Shown piece after piece: positions 1 through 9,005 of a DNA stretch of 37,140 nucleotides. Source of the stretch: Clostridia bacterium (GTDB lineage: Bacteria > Bacillota > Clostridia > Christensenellales > Aristaeellaceae); assembly GCA_017522345.1 (NCBI GenBank), contig JAFWZN010000107.1, positions 1-37,140 on the forward strand, in the 5' to 3' direction. A program made the translations under genes and the position numbers. Under the pieces are notes generated by a model. It was given only the letters and a program-made list of their open reading frames with translations, had not been told where the DNA came from and did not search any database. Numbering within the stretch: the stretch's first letter is position 1; each line of letters begins with the position of its first letter.

Positions 1-1
1 A

Positions 2-106
2 GAACTGATACTTTATATGGATTACTACAACAACCATCGTATCAAGGCAAAGCTTAAGGGCTTGCCGCCTGCTATTCACAGACAACAAGCCCTCTCGGCT
101 GCCTAA
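2..106 (+). CDS. IS3-family transposase, C-terminal end (partial)
   Basis: The first 34 codons and a TAA stop read as the end of an IS3/IS150-type OrfB transposase. The sequence has the typical YYNNHRIKAKLKGLPP segment that closes the DDE integrase domain, followed by a short basic tail. The gene starts outside the window. It is followed directly by the terminal inverted repeat of the element, so the copy is intact at least at this end. Whether the upstream part is complete cannot be seen. Confidence 0.8.
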   Translation, partial: ELILYMDYYNNHRIKAKLKGLPPAIHRQQALSAA

Positions 107-114
107 TCTATTAT

Positions 115-141
115 TCTGTCTAACTTTTTGGGGTCACTTCA
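115..141. repeat. Right terminal inverted repeat of an IS3-family element
   Basis: Just after the transposase stop lies a terminal repeat whose reverse complement begins TGAAGTGACCCCAAAAAG, the usual end of IS150-group elements. The element probably ends at the CA dinucleotide at 140-141. The target-site duplication cannot be checked because the left end lies outside the window. Confidence 0.65.
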
Positions 142-176
142 CTTGTTTTGCATTCGTCTCTTTTTGCGTTTTTGGA

Positions 177-2306
177 TCATGGCCGATCCGACGCGTATTC
201 CGTTGGAGAAAGACCGGTTTCCTGCTTAAATTTTCTTCGGAAGGAGGATGAATGAATATATCCGACGGCAAGGCTGACTTCGTCGACGGAAAGCTTCCTT
301 TCGGAAAGCAATTCGCAGGCTCTTGCGTATCGCGCCTTCCACAGATAGTCGGAAAAGTTTTCTCCTGTTTCCTTTTTGAACAGGTGGCTCATGTAGGCAA
401 GGCTGATATTGTAAGAAGCGTAGATAGACGAGATGCTGAAATCAGGATTGGAAATGTTTTCGCTTACGATTTTTTCTATCGCCTTTCCGTTTGGAAACAC
501 GCTTGCGGTCTGGTTTTCAAGAACGCTTAGCATTTGGTTCAGGAGGAACTTGATTTCTTCGCGGCTTTCATGAAAGGAACAGCTTCGCGACTGATACAGC
601 GCCTTAAAGTACAATTCTTCGTATTCCTTGAATTTGATTTTCATGTTGTCCATCTGAATAGCAAGATCGGACAGAAGATCAATAAGCACGCTTCGGATAA
701 AGAAATCGGGCATGGCCTCGTCCTGCTCGCGTACGGACGCAAGCATGTACATAAGTTCGGAAATCACAAGACGCGCCTGATCGAAGGAGCTGTTTTTGAG
801 ATGCTCGGAAAACAGGCTCAAGAGGTCGTGCGGATACTGGTAATGCGCCTCCTCCTCGCGATTTTCCGCGCCGAGCTGCTGATAGAGGACAACTCTTTGT
901 TCATCGTCCGCGCATGCAAGCGCGCTTTGCGCCTGCTCTGCGAGGGAGGGAATGTCCATAGCGGAGGAAGAAGTGTCGCTTACGCCGATTTTCAGGCCTG
1001 CCTTTTGAGAAACAGCGTTTGCGAGCTTTGAAAGCGCTTCTTCGTGGGATGAATACGCGTCAAAGCGGTGATTGATGAGAAATACGGATTTATTCCCTTC
1101 CTTTTTGATGATCAGCGCATGATCGTCCGCGTCAAACAAAACAGGATCTTTATCCGTCAAACCTGAAATCGCAAGGGCGGCGATGAAGTGATGCTCCGGC
1201 GGCATAAAATACGCGTCCGCATCGATATCGGAGCGGGCGATTTCGTTTTCCGGCAGAAGCATGGCGTCAAGAAGCATTTTCTGCATAACGGTTCTGTAGC
1301 GTTCAATGCGGGTGCGGAGGTTATCATTTTGAGTGATCTGATTTTCGATAGCGGAATTCAGGCGGCTTAAGAGGTTGGGATTGTTGTGCTCCGACGATTT
1401 AAACTTGTTTGCAAGTCGCTGAAGCGGATGATAGGCGGTGTAGGTGCAAAGCGTCACAAGTACAACGCCGGTGATTGTGATCAGGATAAACATGGGCATG
1501 CTTGCCGTGAGCGCTTCGCTGATTCTTTCCTCCAATGTGCCTGGGTTATAGAGGGACGCAAGCCGATATCCGTTCATGAAGGCGTCTGATAAAAACACAT
1601 CCTTGCCTGTGTTGACAGGAAATGCGCTTTTATTTCCATTGGCTAACAGCATCACGTTTCCGTCGGGCGCAATGAATGCGGCGTTTGCCACGTTATCGTT
1701 GAGGAGCGTTTTCAGTGTGGTTTCGATTTCCACATTTTCAAGCACAAAGAACACCGTGTAATTATAGAACGAATGCGAAACGGGGATGTAGATAAACCGG
1801 CTCAGATCGCCGTCTGACAGATAGATCATCTGGCTCAGACTGTAGGTATTATAGTCGTCCGGACGGAAAGACATGCTCGCGCCTGTGGTCAAAAGCGTGA
1901 CTGTGCCGTCTTTATAGGTGATATAGTCCTTGCTGCTGTAGCAGTAGAGCTCGTTGTGGTTTTTGTCGATATAGCCTATGGCTTGAATCAGCCTTTTTCC
2001 GACCACGTATTTTTTCAGCTCGTTTCGGATCAAAGGCGCCTGATAGGATTCGTTTTTGTATTTCGCCATCATGACGTCTACATTGCCGGCGACCTGCGTG
2101 TGAATGGCGTATAAGGAGTTGATTTCTTCGCCAAGGCGCGTCATGGCGTTTTTCAGGTCGATTTCAATCTGATTTTCATATTGATTGGCGATGGTTTTGA
2201 TCAGGTGGCTTCTGAACAAAAAATACATGCTCCCGATGGAAATGGAGAACACGATAAAATAGGAAAGGAAATATCGGAAAAATGTAGCCTGAAACCATTT
2301 TTTCAC
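177..2306 (-). CDS. Membrane-bound AraC-family transcriptional regulator (YesN/cache type)
   Basis: A protein of about 709 residues with a transmembrane helix near residues 10-31, an extracytoplasmic sensor region of about 240 residues, a second helix near 271-292, a cytoplasmic linker, and an AraC-type double helix-turn-helix in the last 100 residues (ending FRRKFKQETGLSPTEY). Regulators with this layout commonly control neighbouring CUT1 sugar transporters. This one is divergent from such a transporter at 2519, so it probably activates it in response to an extracellular ligand. The frame is open to a GTG at 2375 and has an ATG at 2360, but a good promoter has its -10 at 2366-2371, so transcripts would start near 2359. 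The GTG at 2306 is the first start with a leader. Family is sure, start uncertain. Confidence 0.85.
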   Translation of the reverse strand: MKKWFQATFFRYFLSYFIVFSISIGSMYFLFRSHLIKTIANQYENQIEIDLKNAMTRLGEEINSLYAIHTQVAGNVDVMMAKYKNESYQAPLIRNELKKYVVGKRLIQAIGYIDKNHNELYCYSSKDYITYKDGTVTLLTTGASMSFRPDDYNTYSLSQMIYLSDGDLSRFIYIPVSHSFYNYTVFFVLENVEIETTLKTLLNDNVANAAFIAPDGNVMLLANGNKSAFPVNTGKDVFLSDAFMNGYRLASLYNPGTLEERISEALTASMPMFILITITGVVLVTLCTYTAYHPLQRLANKFKSSEHNNPNLLSRLNSAIENQITQNDNLRTRIERYRTVMQKMLLDAMLLPENEIARSDIDADAYFMPPEHHFIAALAISGLTDKDPVLFDADDHALIIKKEGNKSVFLINHRFDAYSSHEEALSKLANAVSQKAGLKIGVSDTSSSAMDIPSLAEQAQSALACADDEQRVVLYQQLGAENREEEAHYQYPHDLLSLFSEHLKNSSFDQARLVISELMYMLASVREQDEAMPDFFIRSVLIDLLSDLAIQMDNMKIKFKEYEELYFKALYQSRSCSFHESREEIKFLLNQMLSVLENQTASVFPNGKAIEKIVSENISNPDFSISSIYASYNISLAYMSHLFKKETGENFSDYLWKARYARACELLSERKLSVDEVSLAVGYIHSSSFRRKFKQETGLSPTEYASDRP

Positions 2307-2365
2307 GCTTGTACCCAACTTTCTTAAAATATGTATGCGTTTTTGCGTATAACATGGCATGTTCC

Positions 2366-2394
2366 AGTGTATCACACGCGTATTTGTGAGGCAA
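2366..2394 (-). promoter_or_regulatory. Probable sigma-A promoter of the AraC-type regulator gene
   Basis: On the minus strand, TTGCCT (2394-2389) and TACACT (2371-2366) are separated by 17 bases. This would start transcription near 2359 and argues against translation starting at the upstream GTG at 2375. Confidence 0.55.
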
Positions 2395-2431
2395 GAAACA
2401 GTTTTTCAGAGGCGGAGTAAAATATTGTGCC

Positions 2432-2460
2432 TTGACGATGAACAGCAGATTGCGATTAAA
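2432..2460 (+). promoter_or_regulatory. Weak candidate promoter for the sugar-uptake operon
   Basis: TTGACG at 2432-2437 is followed after 17 bases by ATTAAA at 2455-2460. The -35 is good and the -10 poor, as expected for a promoter needing an activator. The divergent AraC-type regulator is the obvious candidate. No clear operator repeat was found. Confidence 0.3.
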
Positions 2461-2518
2461 TGGTCTTAGCCTTAAAAAGCCTATTCATATATAGGTGGCA
2501 AAAAAGGAGGACAACCAA

Positions 2519-3997
2519 ATGAAAAAGCTCATGTCTCTGGTTCTTGCGCTCGTGATCATGATGATGGTTCCGTGCGCTCTGGCTGAGGACGTAACGACCT
2601 ACACCGGCTTCGTTACTGCCCGCGGCGACAATCACTCCTACCTTGAAACCATCGCATTCAAATCCACGCTTGAAAAGGCCGGCATCCAGCTGGATGTTGA
2701 CAACATTCCCGGCTCCATGGTCGAAGAAAAGCGCAATGTGCTTTTAAACGGCGGCGAGTATCCGGATTTCTTCATGGCTGCCGACGTAGACGTTGAATGG
2801 TACGGCGCGCAGGAAGGCATCCTGCTTCCCCTGGAGGATCTGATCAGGGAGTATGCCCCCAACCTGACCGCCTACATCGATTCCGTTGACGCATGGGACT
2901 TCCTTGAGTGCACTGACGGCCATGTATACGGCGTTCCGCACTTCGGCGAAGCGCTCAACCGCGACGAGGTTCTCTGGGTAAACAAGGTATGGCTTGAGAA
3001 TCTGGATCTTGAAATGCCCAAGAGCCTTGAAGACGTCAAGGACGTTCTGGTTGCTTTCAAAGAGATGGATGCCAACGGAAACGGCGATACCGAAGACGAA
3101 ATCCCGCTCATGAGCGCGGATGCGGACTTCATTCATTTCTTCAACTACTATGACTGGAGATTCAACTATGAATTCCGCCTCATCGTTCGCGATGACGGAA
3201 ATGTGGATTTCCTTCCCCTGACGCAGGAATTCTATGACCTGACGGAATACTGCGCCGATCTTTATCAGGAAGGCCTGATCAACGAAGATTGCTTCACCCT
3301 GTCCTCTGACGCAGGCGCAGCGCTTGCCCAGACCAGCGATACGGTCGGCATGTTCTTCTCCACCTCCGGCACCAATGTCATAAGCGGCGAGAAGCTGATG
3401 GACTACTGCGTAGTAGAGCCCTGGTGCAATTCCGTTGAAGTTTCCAACGGCATCATGCGCAATACCTTTGTCATTACCGACGCCTGCGAAGAGCCCGAAA
3501 AGCTCATCTCCTGGCTGGACTACTTCTTTACCGAAGAAGGCTCTCTCCTTGTAAACCTCGGCGTTCAGGGCGAAACCTATGACATCGACGAAAACGGCAA
3601 CTGGTATTACATTGAAACCGAAGAGCAGACTGCTGACTTCATTCAGGGCGTTCTGACCGCAAACGGCGGCATTCCGACGTATGAATCTGCTTTCAAGCTC
3701 TATCAGGATGCCGGAAGCGATCCCATTTCTGTGTATAGCAACACCCAGCGCGCCATTGCCAGCAAGCACGCGGGCCTTAAGATGCTCGAGCTCAACTTCA
3801 CCGATGAAGATCTGCAGATCGGCCTTCCCATCATGATCGACGTCAACACCTATTTCCCGCAGTACATGGCAAGCGTCATGACCGGCGAAATGGATCTGGA
3901 CGAAAGCTGGGAAGAGTTCCAGTCTACGCTTCAGGCCATGCAGGCGCCCGTTCTTGAAGATGTTCTTCAGGGCTGCTATGACCGCATGGGCGAATAA
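2519..3997 (+). CDS. Extracellular solute-binding protein of a CUT1 carbohydrate ABC importer
   Basis: A 492-residue exported protein. It begins with a signal peptide (basic MKK, hydrophobic core, ALA-ED cleavage site near residue 22) and continues as a family 1 solute-binding fold, with typical stretches such as YGVPHFGE, a Trp/Asn-rich hinge and a C-terminal ESWEEFQ segment. The start is the ATG at 2519, behind AAAGGAGG with 8 bases of spacing; the frame is open further upstream but has no other supported start. It heads an operon with two LplB/YtcP-like permeases, an arrangement known for importers of complex sugars. The cysteine in the signal peptide has proline before it and does not form a lipobox, so membrane anchoring is doubtful. 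The substrate cannot be read from the sequence. Confidence 0.85.
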   Translation: MKKLMSLVLALVIMMMVPCALAEDVTTYTGFVTARGDNHSYLETIAFKSTLEKAGIQLDVDNIPGSMVEEKRNVLLNGGEYPDFFMAADVDVEWYGAQEGILLPLEDLIREYAPNLTAYIDSVDAWDFLECTDGHVYGVPHFGEALNRDEVLWVNKVWLENLDLEMPKSLEDVKDVLVAFKEMDANGNGDTEDEIPLMSADADFIHFFNYYDWRFNYEFRLIVRDDGNVDFLPLTQEFYDLTEYCADLYQEGLINEDCFTLSSDAGAALAQTSDTVGMFFSTSGTNVISGEKLMDYCVVEPWCNSVEVSNGIMRNTFVITDACEEPEKLISWLDYFFTEEGSLLVNLGVQGETYDIDENGNWYYIETEEQTADFIQGVLTANGGIPTYESAFKLYQDAGSDPISVYSNTQRAIASKHAGLKMLELNFTDEDLQIGLPIMIDVNTYFPQYMASVMTGEMDLDESWEEFQSTLQAMQAPVLEDVLQGCYDRMGE

Positions 3998-4087
3998 TTG
4001 ATTCTTTTCCTTGTCCGGGTCGTGTCCGAATCGATACGGCCCGGATGATTCATATACGGCTTTGGGTCGTTGTCTGAGGTGAAAAAC

Positions 4088-5020
4088 ATGCAAAAGGCCA
4101 TTAAGAACAAAAGCTTCTGGGCGCGGCTGAAACTGGATGTGGTGAACAATCCCCTTTTATACATCATGATTGCGCCGGTAATCGGTTATGTGGCGCTGTT
4201 TTGCTATGGACCGATGTATGGTATCGTTCTTGCGTTTTTGAATTACCGCATCAAAGACGGAATTTTCGGAAGCGAATGGGTGGGCTTTGCCAATTTTGAA
4301 AGATTCATCAGAAGCTTCAACTTTTTAAAGCTCATGGAGAACACCCTTGCTATCAGCGTTTTGTCTTTGATCGTGGGCTTTTTTGTGCCGATCGGCTTTG
4401 CGCTGATGCTGAATTATGTCACCAGCCGACAACTTAAAAAAACTGTACAGATGGTTTCCTATGCGCCGCACTTTATCTCCGTAGTTGTAATCTGCGGCAT
4501 GCTTCAGATTATTTTTGCATCAAACGGCCCCGTCAATGCCGTAATTATGCTTCTTGGTTTTGATAAAATTGATTTTCTTGCCGAAGCCTCCATGTTCCGC
4601 CCCCTCTATGTGGGTTCGGGCGTCTGGCAGGGCATGGGATGGAGCTCCATCATTTACATTTCTGCGCTTTCGGGCGTGGACTATCAGATTCACGAGGCCG
4701 CCATCATTGACGGCGCAACCAAGCTTCAAAGAATCCGTCACATCGATATTCCCTCCATCAAATCCACCATTATCATGCTTTTGATTCTCGCCATCGGAGG
4801 GCTCATGGGCGTAGGCTTTGACAAGGCCTATCTGCTCCAGAACGATTTGAACCTTGAAACCAGCGAAGTTCTGTCCACCTATGTCTATAAAATGGGTATG
4901 ATCAAATCCGACTATTCATTTTCAACGGCGGTGGGTCTTTTTAATACCGTTATCAACCTTATATTGATTGTTTCTGCAAACTATATCAGTAAAAAGCTTG
5001 CAGATGAAAGCCTGTTCTAA
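4088..5020 (+). CDS. CUT1 sugar ABC transporter permease, LplB-like
   Basis: A 310-residue inner-membrane protein with about six transmembrane helices, of the LplB (COG4209) branch. The permease EAA loop is visible as EAAIIDGATKLQRIRHIDIP, the segment that docks the ATPase. The start is the ATG at 4088, preceded by GAGGTG seven bases away, rather than the upstream TTG at 4070. It follows the binding-protein gene by 90 bases and precedes the second permease by 13 bases. With that second permease it forms the channel for the sugar captured by the binding protein. No ATPase gene lies in the cluster, so a shared MsmK-type ATPase elsewhere would be needed. Confidence 0.88.
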   Translation: MQKAIKNKSFWARLKLDVVNNPLLYIMIAPVIGYVALFCYGPMYGIVLAFLNYRIKDGIFGSEWVGFANFERFIRSFNFLKLMENTLAISVLSLIVGFFVPIGFALMLNYVTSRQLKKTVQMVSYAPHFISVVVICGMLQIIFASNGPVNAVIMLLGFDKIDFLAEASMFRPLYVGSGVWQGMGWSSIIYISALSGVDYQIHEAAIIDGATKLQRIRHIDIPSIKSTIIMLLILAIGGLMGVGFDKAYLLQNDLNLETSEVLSTYVYKMGMIKSDYSFSTAVGLFNTVINLILIVSANYISKKLADESLF

Positions 5021-5033
5021 GGAGGGATTTTAG

Positions 5034-5933
5034 ATGCAGAAAGTGATTGTGGAAAACAGAATCCGTCAATCCCGCCAGGACAGAATTTTTGACGCGATTA
5101 ACCTTGCTTTGATGATTTTGCTTCTTTTTATTTTTATCTGGCCTTTGTGGTTTGTTCTGATCGCTTCCTTCAGCGATCCCATGCGCGTTTTAAACGGAGA
5201 GGTTCTTATCTGGCCGGTGAGCTTTAACCTCAGCGCATACAAGGAACTGATCCGAAGAGGCGACATCTGGCTCAGCTATCTCAACTCGATTTTCTATACG
5301 GTCGCCGGAACGGCGCTCAACATGGTATTCACCGTATGCGCCGCCTATCCGCTTTCCAGAAAAAACTTTGTGATCAGAAATTTTGTCATGACGTTTTTTT
5401 TGATCACCATGTATTTTTCCGGCGGCCTCATTCCGCTGTATGTGCTCCTTCGCGGCCTTCATCTGATTGACAGCCGCCTGTGCCTGATTCTGGGCGGCGC
5501 GATTTCCGTTTACAACATGCTGATTGTGCGCAATTATTTCATGAACAGCATTCCCAATGCGCTTCGCGAGGCTTCCATGCTGGACGGCGCAAACAGCGCG
5601 CAGGACCTTATTCATGTGGTGCTTCCGCTTTCAAAGCCTGTGCTGGCTGTGGTGACGCTTTACTATGCGGTCGGTCACTGGAACGACTATTACAGCGCGC
5701 TTGTCTACATCACAAGCCCGGAAAAATACCCGCTTCAGCTGGTCTTAAGGGACATTTTAAGCAATGTCACCGTGTCCAGCGAAAGCGCCTCCACCATTGA
5801 AGAGAAGGTGCGCTTGGCCCAGACGCTCAAATATTCTTCCATTATTGCCGCCATGATTCCCGTGCTCATGCTGTATCCCGTGATACAGAAGCATTTTGTC
5901 AAGGGCGTGATGATCGGCGCAGTGAAGGGATGA
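5034..5933 (+). CDS. CUT1 sugar ABC transporter permease, YtcP-like
   Basis: A 299-residue membrane protein of the MalG/YtcP branch (COG0395) with six predicted helices. It carries an EAA loop reading EASMLDGANSAQDLIHVVLP and the usual C-terminal KGVMIGAVKG. The ATG at 5034 follows AAGGAGGG at good spacing, 13 bases after the first permease gene. It pairs with that permease in one heterodimeric importer. The stop overlaps the ATG at 5930 of the next frame, so the operon runs on. Confidence 0.9.
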   Translation: MQKVIVENRIRQSRQDRIFDAINLALMILLLFIFIWPLWFVLIASFSDPMRVLNGEVLIWPVSFNLSAYKELIRRGDIWLSYLNSIFYTVAGTALNMVFTVCAAYPLSRKNFVIRNFVMTFFLITMYFSGGLIPLYVLLRGLHLIDSRLCLILGGAISVYNMLIVRNYFMNSIPNALREASMLDGANSAQDLIHVVLPLSKPVLAVVTLYYAVGHWNDYYSALVYITSPEKYPLQLVLRDILSNVTVSSESASTIEEKVRLAQTLKYSSIIAAMIPVLMLYPVIQKHFVKGVMIGAVKG

Positions 5934-5938
5934 AGCAT

Positions 5939-7429
5939 ATGCAAATCGGCCTTAATGTATTCTGGAACAAATACGAGCTTCAAAAAAACAGTCAGATTAT
6001 GCTGTCTTCCGGCGCAAAGCTCGATTTCGCTGTTTGTCATCTGAACGTTATTGATAAAACGATGGATCGGGCATGCGAGATTGCGGAAGATATTTCGGAC
6101 ACGTTCAAAGAATACGGAATTGCGTATATCGCCAATTTTGAACAGGCGAACTTTGCAAAAGAGTGCAGGGGCGAAGATGGTTTTGAATGGGCCAATCATC
6201 CCGACGGGACGCACAGAATGGTTTTTCCCGAAAGGCTGATGAAGGCGCTTGACAAAAACCATAATTTAATCGGCGTAATTTACGACGAATTTGAGCACAT
6301 GATTGCAAACCGCAACGCGGGAATCAGCCTGAACGCAAACCTGAACGTGTTTACGCTGCCCGAAACAGCGTCCGTCGTGGATGATGGAGAGAAGCTTAAA
6401 AGGGATCTTCGTTCGTATGTGACGGATATAGGCAGAACAGGCGTAAAGCAGTTTGCCGGAGAACATGTTTTTCCGATTCTTTATCACATCTTCGCCTCCT
6501 GCGGCATAACGCCCAATTTCAAATCCCAGAAAGAATCGTTTTCCAATATTCAGCATGCTATCGCCGCCGGCGCTGCGTATGAGTATGATTTGGAATTGTG
6601 GAACTGCGTGGATATGTGGTTTATGCGCACGCATCCGGGTCACAGCGCGAAGGAAATGTACAACAACATGGTCTTTGCATACGAAAGCGGCGTAACGAAA
6701 ATGTATGTTGAAAGCAGCGCCGCCATGGTGACGGACGACGAAATTAATGAGCTCGGAAAGGAATTTATTCGTTTTACGCAGGAATATCACGGTAAAAAGC
6801 GGGCGTTTGGCGTATCAGATCTGCGGCCGGATATCGGCATCATACGCTACGACGACACCTATTGGGGGCAAAGCGGCATCCTCCTTTGGAAAAGGATTCT
6901 GTTTGGAGACGACAGGCTGAAGCCGAATAAAAAGCACAGGGAATATCTGCGCGTATTTCATATGCTGACGCACGGCGAGTCGTGCGCAAACGGAATCAAT
7001 TGGGGAAGGCTTACGCCGTGGTCGCTGAAAAAGCATCGTTCGTTTGCGGGCATGAATTCCACGCTCGTTTTCGATGAAAACGTGAAAAAGGAAAAGCTTG
7101 AAAGCCTTAAACTGTGCTTCCTGTGCGGAGAATATATCAGCCCCGAAACGCTTGAAGCCGTTCATGCGCTCGTAAAAGACAACGGTCTTACGGTCATTAC
7201 GACCGCGCGCTTTCTGCCCGCTTCTCTGAAAAAGCGTTATATTTTTCCGGTCAGGGTGATTCAGGAAGGAAAAGGGCAGTGGATTGTCGTAAAAAGCTTT
7301 AGGTCTTTAAGGCTTAAGCGTCTTATTAGACGTTGGCTTGGAAATCCGCACGAACTTACGCTGCGTTTTTCGGATCATGAAAGCACTTTCAGAATTTCGA
7401 AAAACGGAGAAGAACTAACGCCAGTCTGA
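5939..7429 (+). CDS. Unrecognised protein, possibly TIM-barrel glycosidase-like
   Basis: A 496-residue protein without signal peptide or transmembrane helices, so cytoplasmic. I do not recognise the family. The first 300 residues alternate short hydrophobic strands and helices in a way that suggests a beta/alpha barrel, with acidic pairs such as IYDEFEH at a strand end, several Trp/Tyr/His clusters (ELWNCVDMW, MYVESSAAM) and a region around RYDDTYWGQSG. The last 110 residues look like a separate basic domain. It is co-transcribed with a sugar importer and an esterase-like hydrolase, so a role in handling the imported sugar is inferred. ATG 5939 has GAAGGG nine bases upstream; ATG 5930 overlaps the preceding stop and is the alternative start. 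Confidence 0.6.
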   Translation: MQIGLNVFWNKYELQKNSQIMLSSGAKLDFAVCHLNVIDKTMDRACEIAEDISDTFKEYGIAYIANFEQANFAKECRGEDGFEWANHPDGTHRMVFPERLMKALDKNHNLIGVIYDEFEHMIANRNAGISLNANLNVFTLPETASVVDDGEKLKRDLRSYVTDIGRTGVKQFAGEHVFPILYHIFASCGITPNFKSQKESFSNIQHAIAAGAAYEYDLELWNCVDMWFMRTHPGHSAKEMYNNMVFAYESGVTKMYVESSAAMVTDDEINELGKEFIRFTQEYHGKKRAFGVSDLRPDIGIIRYDDTYWGQSGILLWKRILFGDDRLKPNKKHREYLRVFHMLTHGESCANGINWGRLTPWSLKKHRSFAGMNSTLVFDENVKKEKLESLKLCFLCGEYISPETLEAVHALVKDNGLTVITTARFLPASLKKRYIFPVRVIQEGKGQWIVVKSFRSLRLKRLIRRWLGNPHELTLRFSDHESTFRISKNGEELTPV

Positions 7430-7448
7430 TTTATAGGGAGGCAGAGGA

Positions 7449-8936
7449 ATGCAGCTTCATTCACTCTACGAAGTCAGAACGCCTGTTAACCCCCAAACCC
7501 TTGACGAATGGAAAAAGATGAGAGAGGATCTTATTGAAAGCATACGCTTTTCCTCCTCCATTGATCTTCTTTCGCACGATGCGCCTTTATCCCCCGTCAT
7601 TTTCGGGAAAACGGAATTTTCAGATTTTGTGGTGGAAAAGGTGATTATTCAAACGCTGCCCGGCTTCTATGTCGCCGGAAATCTCTATCGTCCAAAAGAT
7701 CTTACGCGCAAATATCCGGCGATACTCAATCCGCACGGGCATTGGGACAAAGGGCGCGTGGATATGGATCCGCTTGGCGAGCTTCCCACGAGGTGCGCCA
7801 ATTTTGCTATGCGCGGCATGGTTGCGTTTATCTATGACATGGTGGGTTATAACGATTCAAATCAGGTTAAACATCACGTCGATCGGGCGGAATACGACGA
7901 CTGGAATTTCGGGCGGTTTTCTCTGCAGCTCAATAACAGCGTAAAAGCGCTGGATTTTGTGAGCAGCCTTCCGTATGTAGACGCCGGTCGCATCGGCTGC
8001 ACCGGCTGTTCCGGCGGAGGTACGCAAACGTGGTTTTTGGCGGCGCTGGATGAACGCATCAAGGCCGCCGCGCCGGTTAATATGGTTTCGGCTTACATGC
8101 AGGGCGGATGCAACTGCGAAAACGCGCCGTTTTTAAGAAACCATTATTGCTCCGTTGATTATGCCATGTGCATCTCTCCCCGACCGCTTTTCTTAGCCGC
8201 CAGCGACGGCGACTGGACGAGTCATTCCCGGGAAGTGGAATTTCCGGCAATTAGAAGGGTGTATGATCTGTATGGCGCAGAGAAAAATCTTGAAACCTTC
8301 TATCAGTCCGCGCCGCATTGCTATAACAAACCCGCGAGAGAACGCGTATACGATTTTTTCTGCCGCGCTTTCGGAACCCCAAATCCGTCCATGGGCGAAA
8401 TCAGCGTAGAAATAGACGCCGAAGCGCTTCTGATCGGCGATATTCGGCCGTATGTGAAAAAGGAAGGCTTTATCGATAATGAAGATGCGCTGTTTTCTGT
8501 GGTCAAAAAAATCATGCGCAAAAATCTTTGCCGCCTGAGCGAAAAGGAACGCGATAACATCATCTGTCGGGTGTTCCCGGATATGCCCGCTGAGGCGCTC
8601 GATATTCCCTATATTCTGGAAGATCCGGAAGGCGGACCTGTGATTCATCTGGCTTCCCGTCCCCCTCAATACGAAATTCCGGACATACCGTACAATCACT
8701 GCTATAACTACGGACATGATACGCGGCGTATATCTTCACTTATCGCGCTTTTTAAGGAATGTCCTGAGCGCATTTGCGTTGCAAGCGGGAAAAGCGCGTA
8801 TCTGGCCGGCATTGCATCCGCAATTATCGGAAAAGAAAACGTCAGATTTGAAAATCCGGCTCAAACGGATATTGACATCCCGGGCATTGAGCTTTTAAGA
8901 AACATGCCCGGATCGCCCATAGGAAAGATTTTGTGA
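7449..8936 (+). CDS. Alpha/beta hydrolase, acetyl-xylan-esterase-like
   Basis: A 495-residue cytoplasmic protein. The first 310 residues form an alpha/beta hydrolase of the large acetyl xylan esterase/Abhydrolase_7 type. A lid-like N-terminal segment leads to NPHGHWDKG, the nucleophile elbow GCTGCSGGGTQTW (serine in GCSGG), a likely acid in ASDGDW and a likely histidine in SAPHCYN. The last 170 residues are an extra domain of unknown role. The ATG follows a strong GGGAGG, 19 bases after the preceding gene, and the operon ends in a terminator just downstream. It probably removes acyl groups from imported glycosides. The exact substrate is unknown, and the triad is read by pattern only. Confidence 0.7.
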   Translation: MQLHSLYEVRTPVNPQTLDEWKKMREDLIESIRFSSSIDLLSHDAPLSPVIFGKTEFSDFVVEKVIIQTLPGFYVAGNLYRPKDLTRKYPAILNPHGHWDKGRVDMDPLGELPTRCANFAMRGMVAFIYDMVGYNDSNQVKHHVDRAEYDDWNFGRFSLQLNNSVKALDFVSSLPYVDAGRIGCTGCSGGGTQTWFLAALDERIKAAAPVNMVSAYMQGGCNCENAPFLRNHYCSVDYAMCISPRPLFLAASDGDWTSHSREVEFPAIRRVYDLYGAEKNLETFYQSAPHCYNKPARERVYDFFCRAFGTPNPSMGEISVEIDAEALLIGDIRPYVKKEGFIDNEDALFSVVKKIMRKNLCRLSEKERDNIICRVFPDMPAEALDIPYILEDPEGGPVIHLASRPPQYEIPDIPYNHCYNYGHDTRRISSLIALFKECPERICVASGKSAYLAGIASAIIGKENVRFENPAQTDIDIPGIELLRNMPGSPIGKIL

Positions 8937-8953
8937 GCCGGGGCAAGAAAAAA

Positions 8954-8994
8954 CGAGGCTTATGCAGTCAAACATGCTGCATAAGCCCCGTTTT
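8954..8994. terminator. Bidirectional terminator between the sugar operon and alaS
   Basis: A 14-bp stem with one mismatch (8954-8967 with 8977-8990) closes a 9-base loop. It has TTTT on the plus side and a run of six A on the other side, so it can end both convergent transcripts. Confidence 0.8.
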
Positions 8995-9005
8995 GTGTAT
9001 TTGTT

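Noticed and set aside
534..1031. A 165-codon plus-strand frame opposite the AraC-type gene
   Set aside because: It lies inside a gene with clear domains on the other strand, and no promoter or ribosome binding site supports it.
2744..4093. A 449-codon open frame on the minus strand across the binding-protein gene
   Set aside because: It is the antisense shadow of the solute-binding protein gene, whose signal peptide, ribosome binding site and operon position are clear. The antisense product shows no domain.
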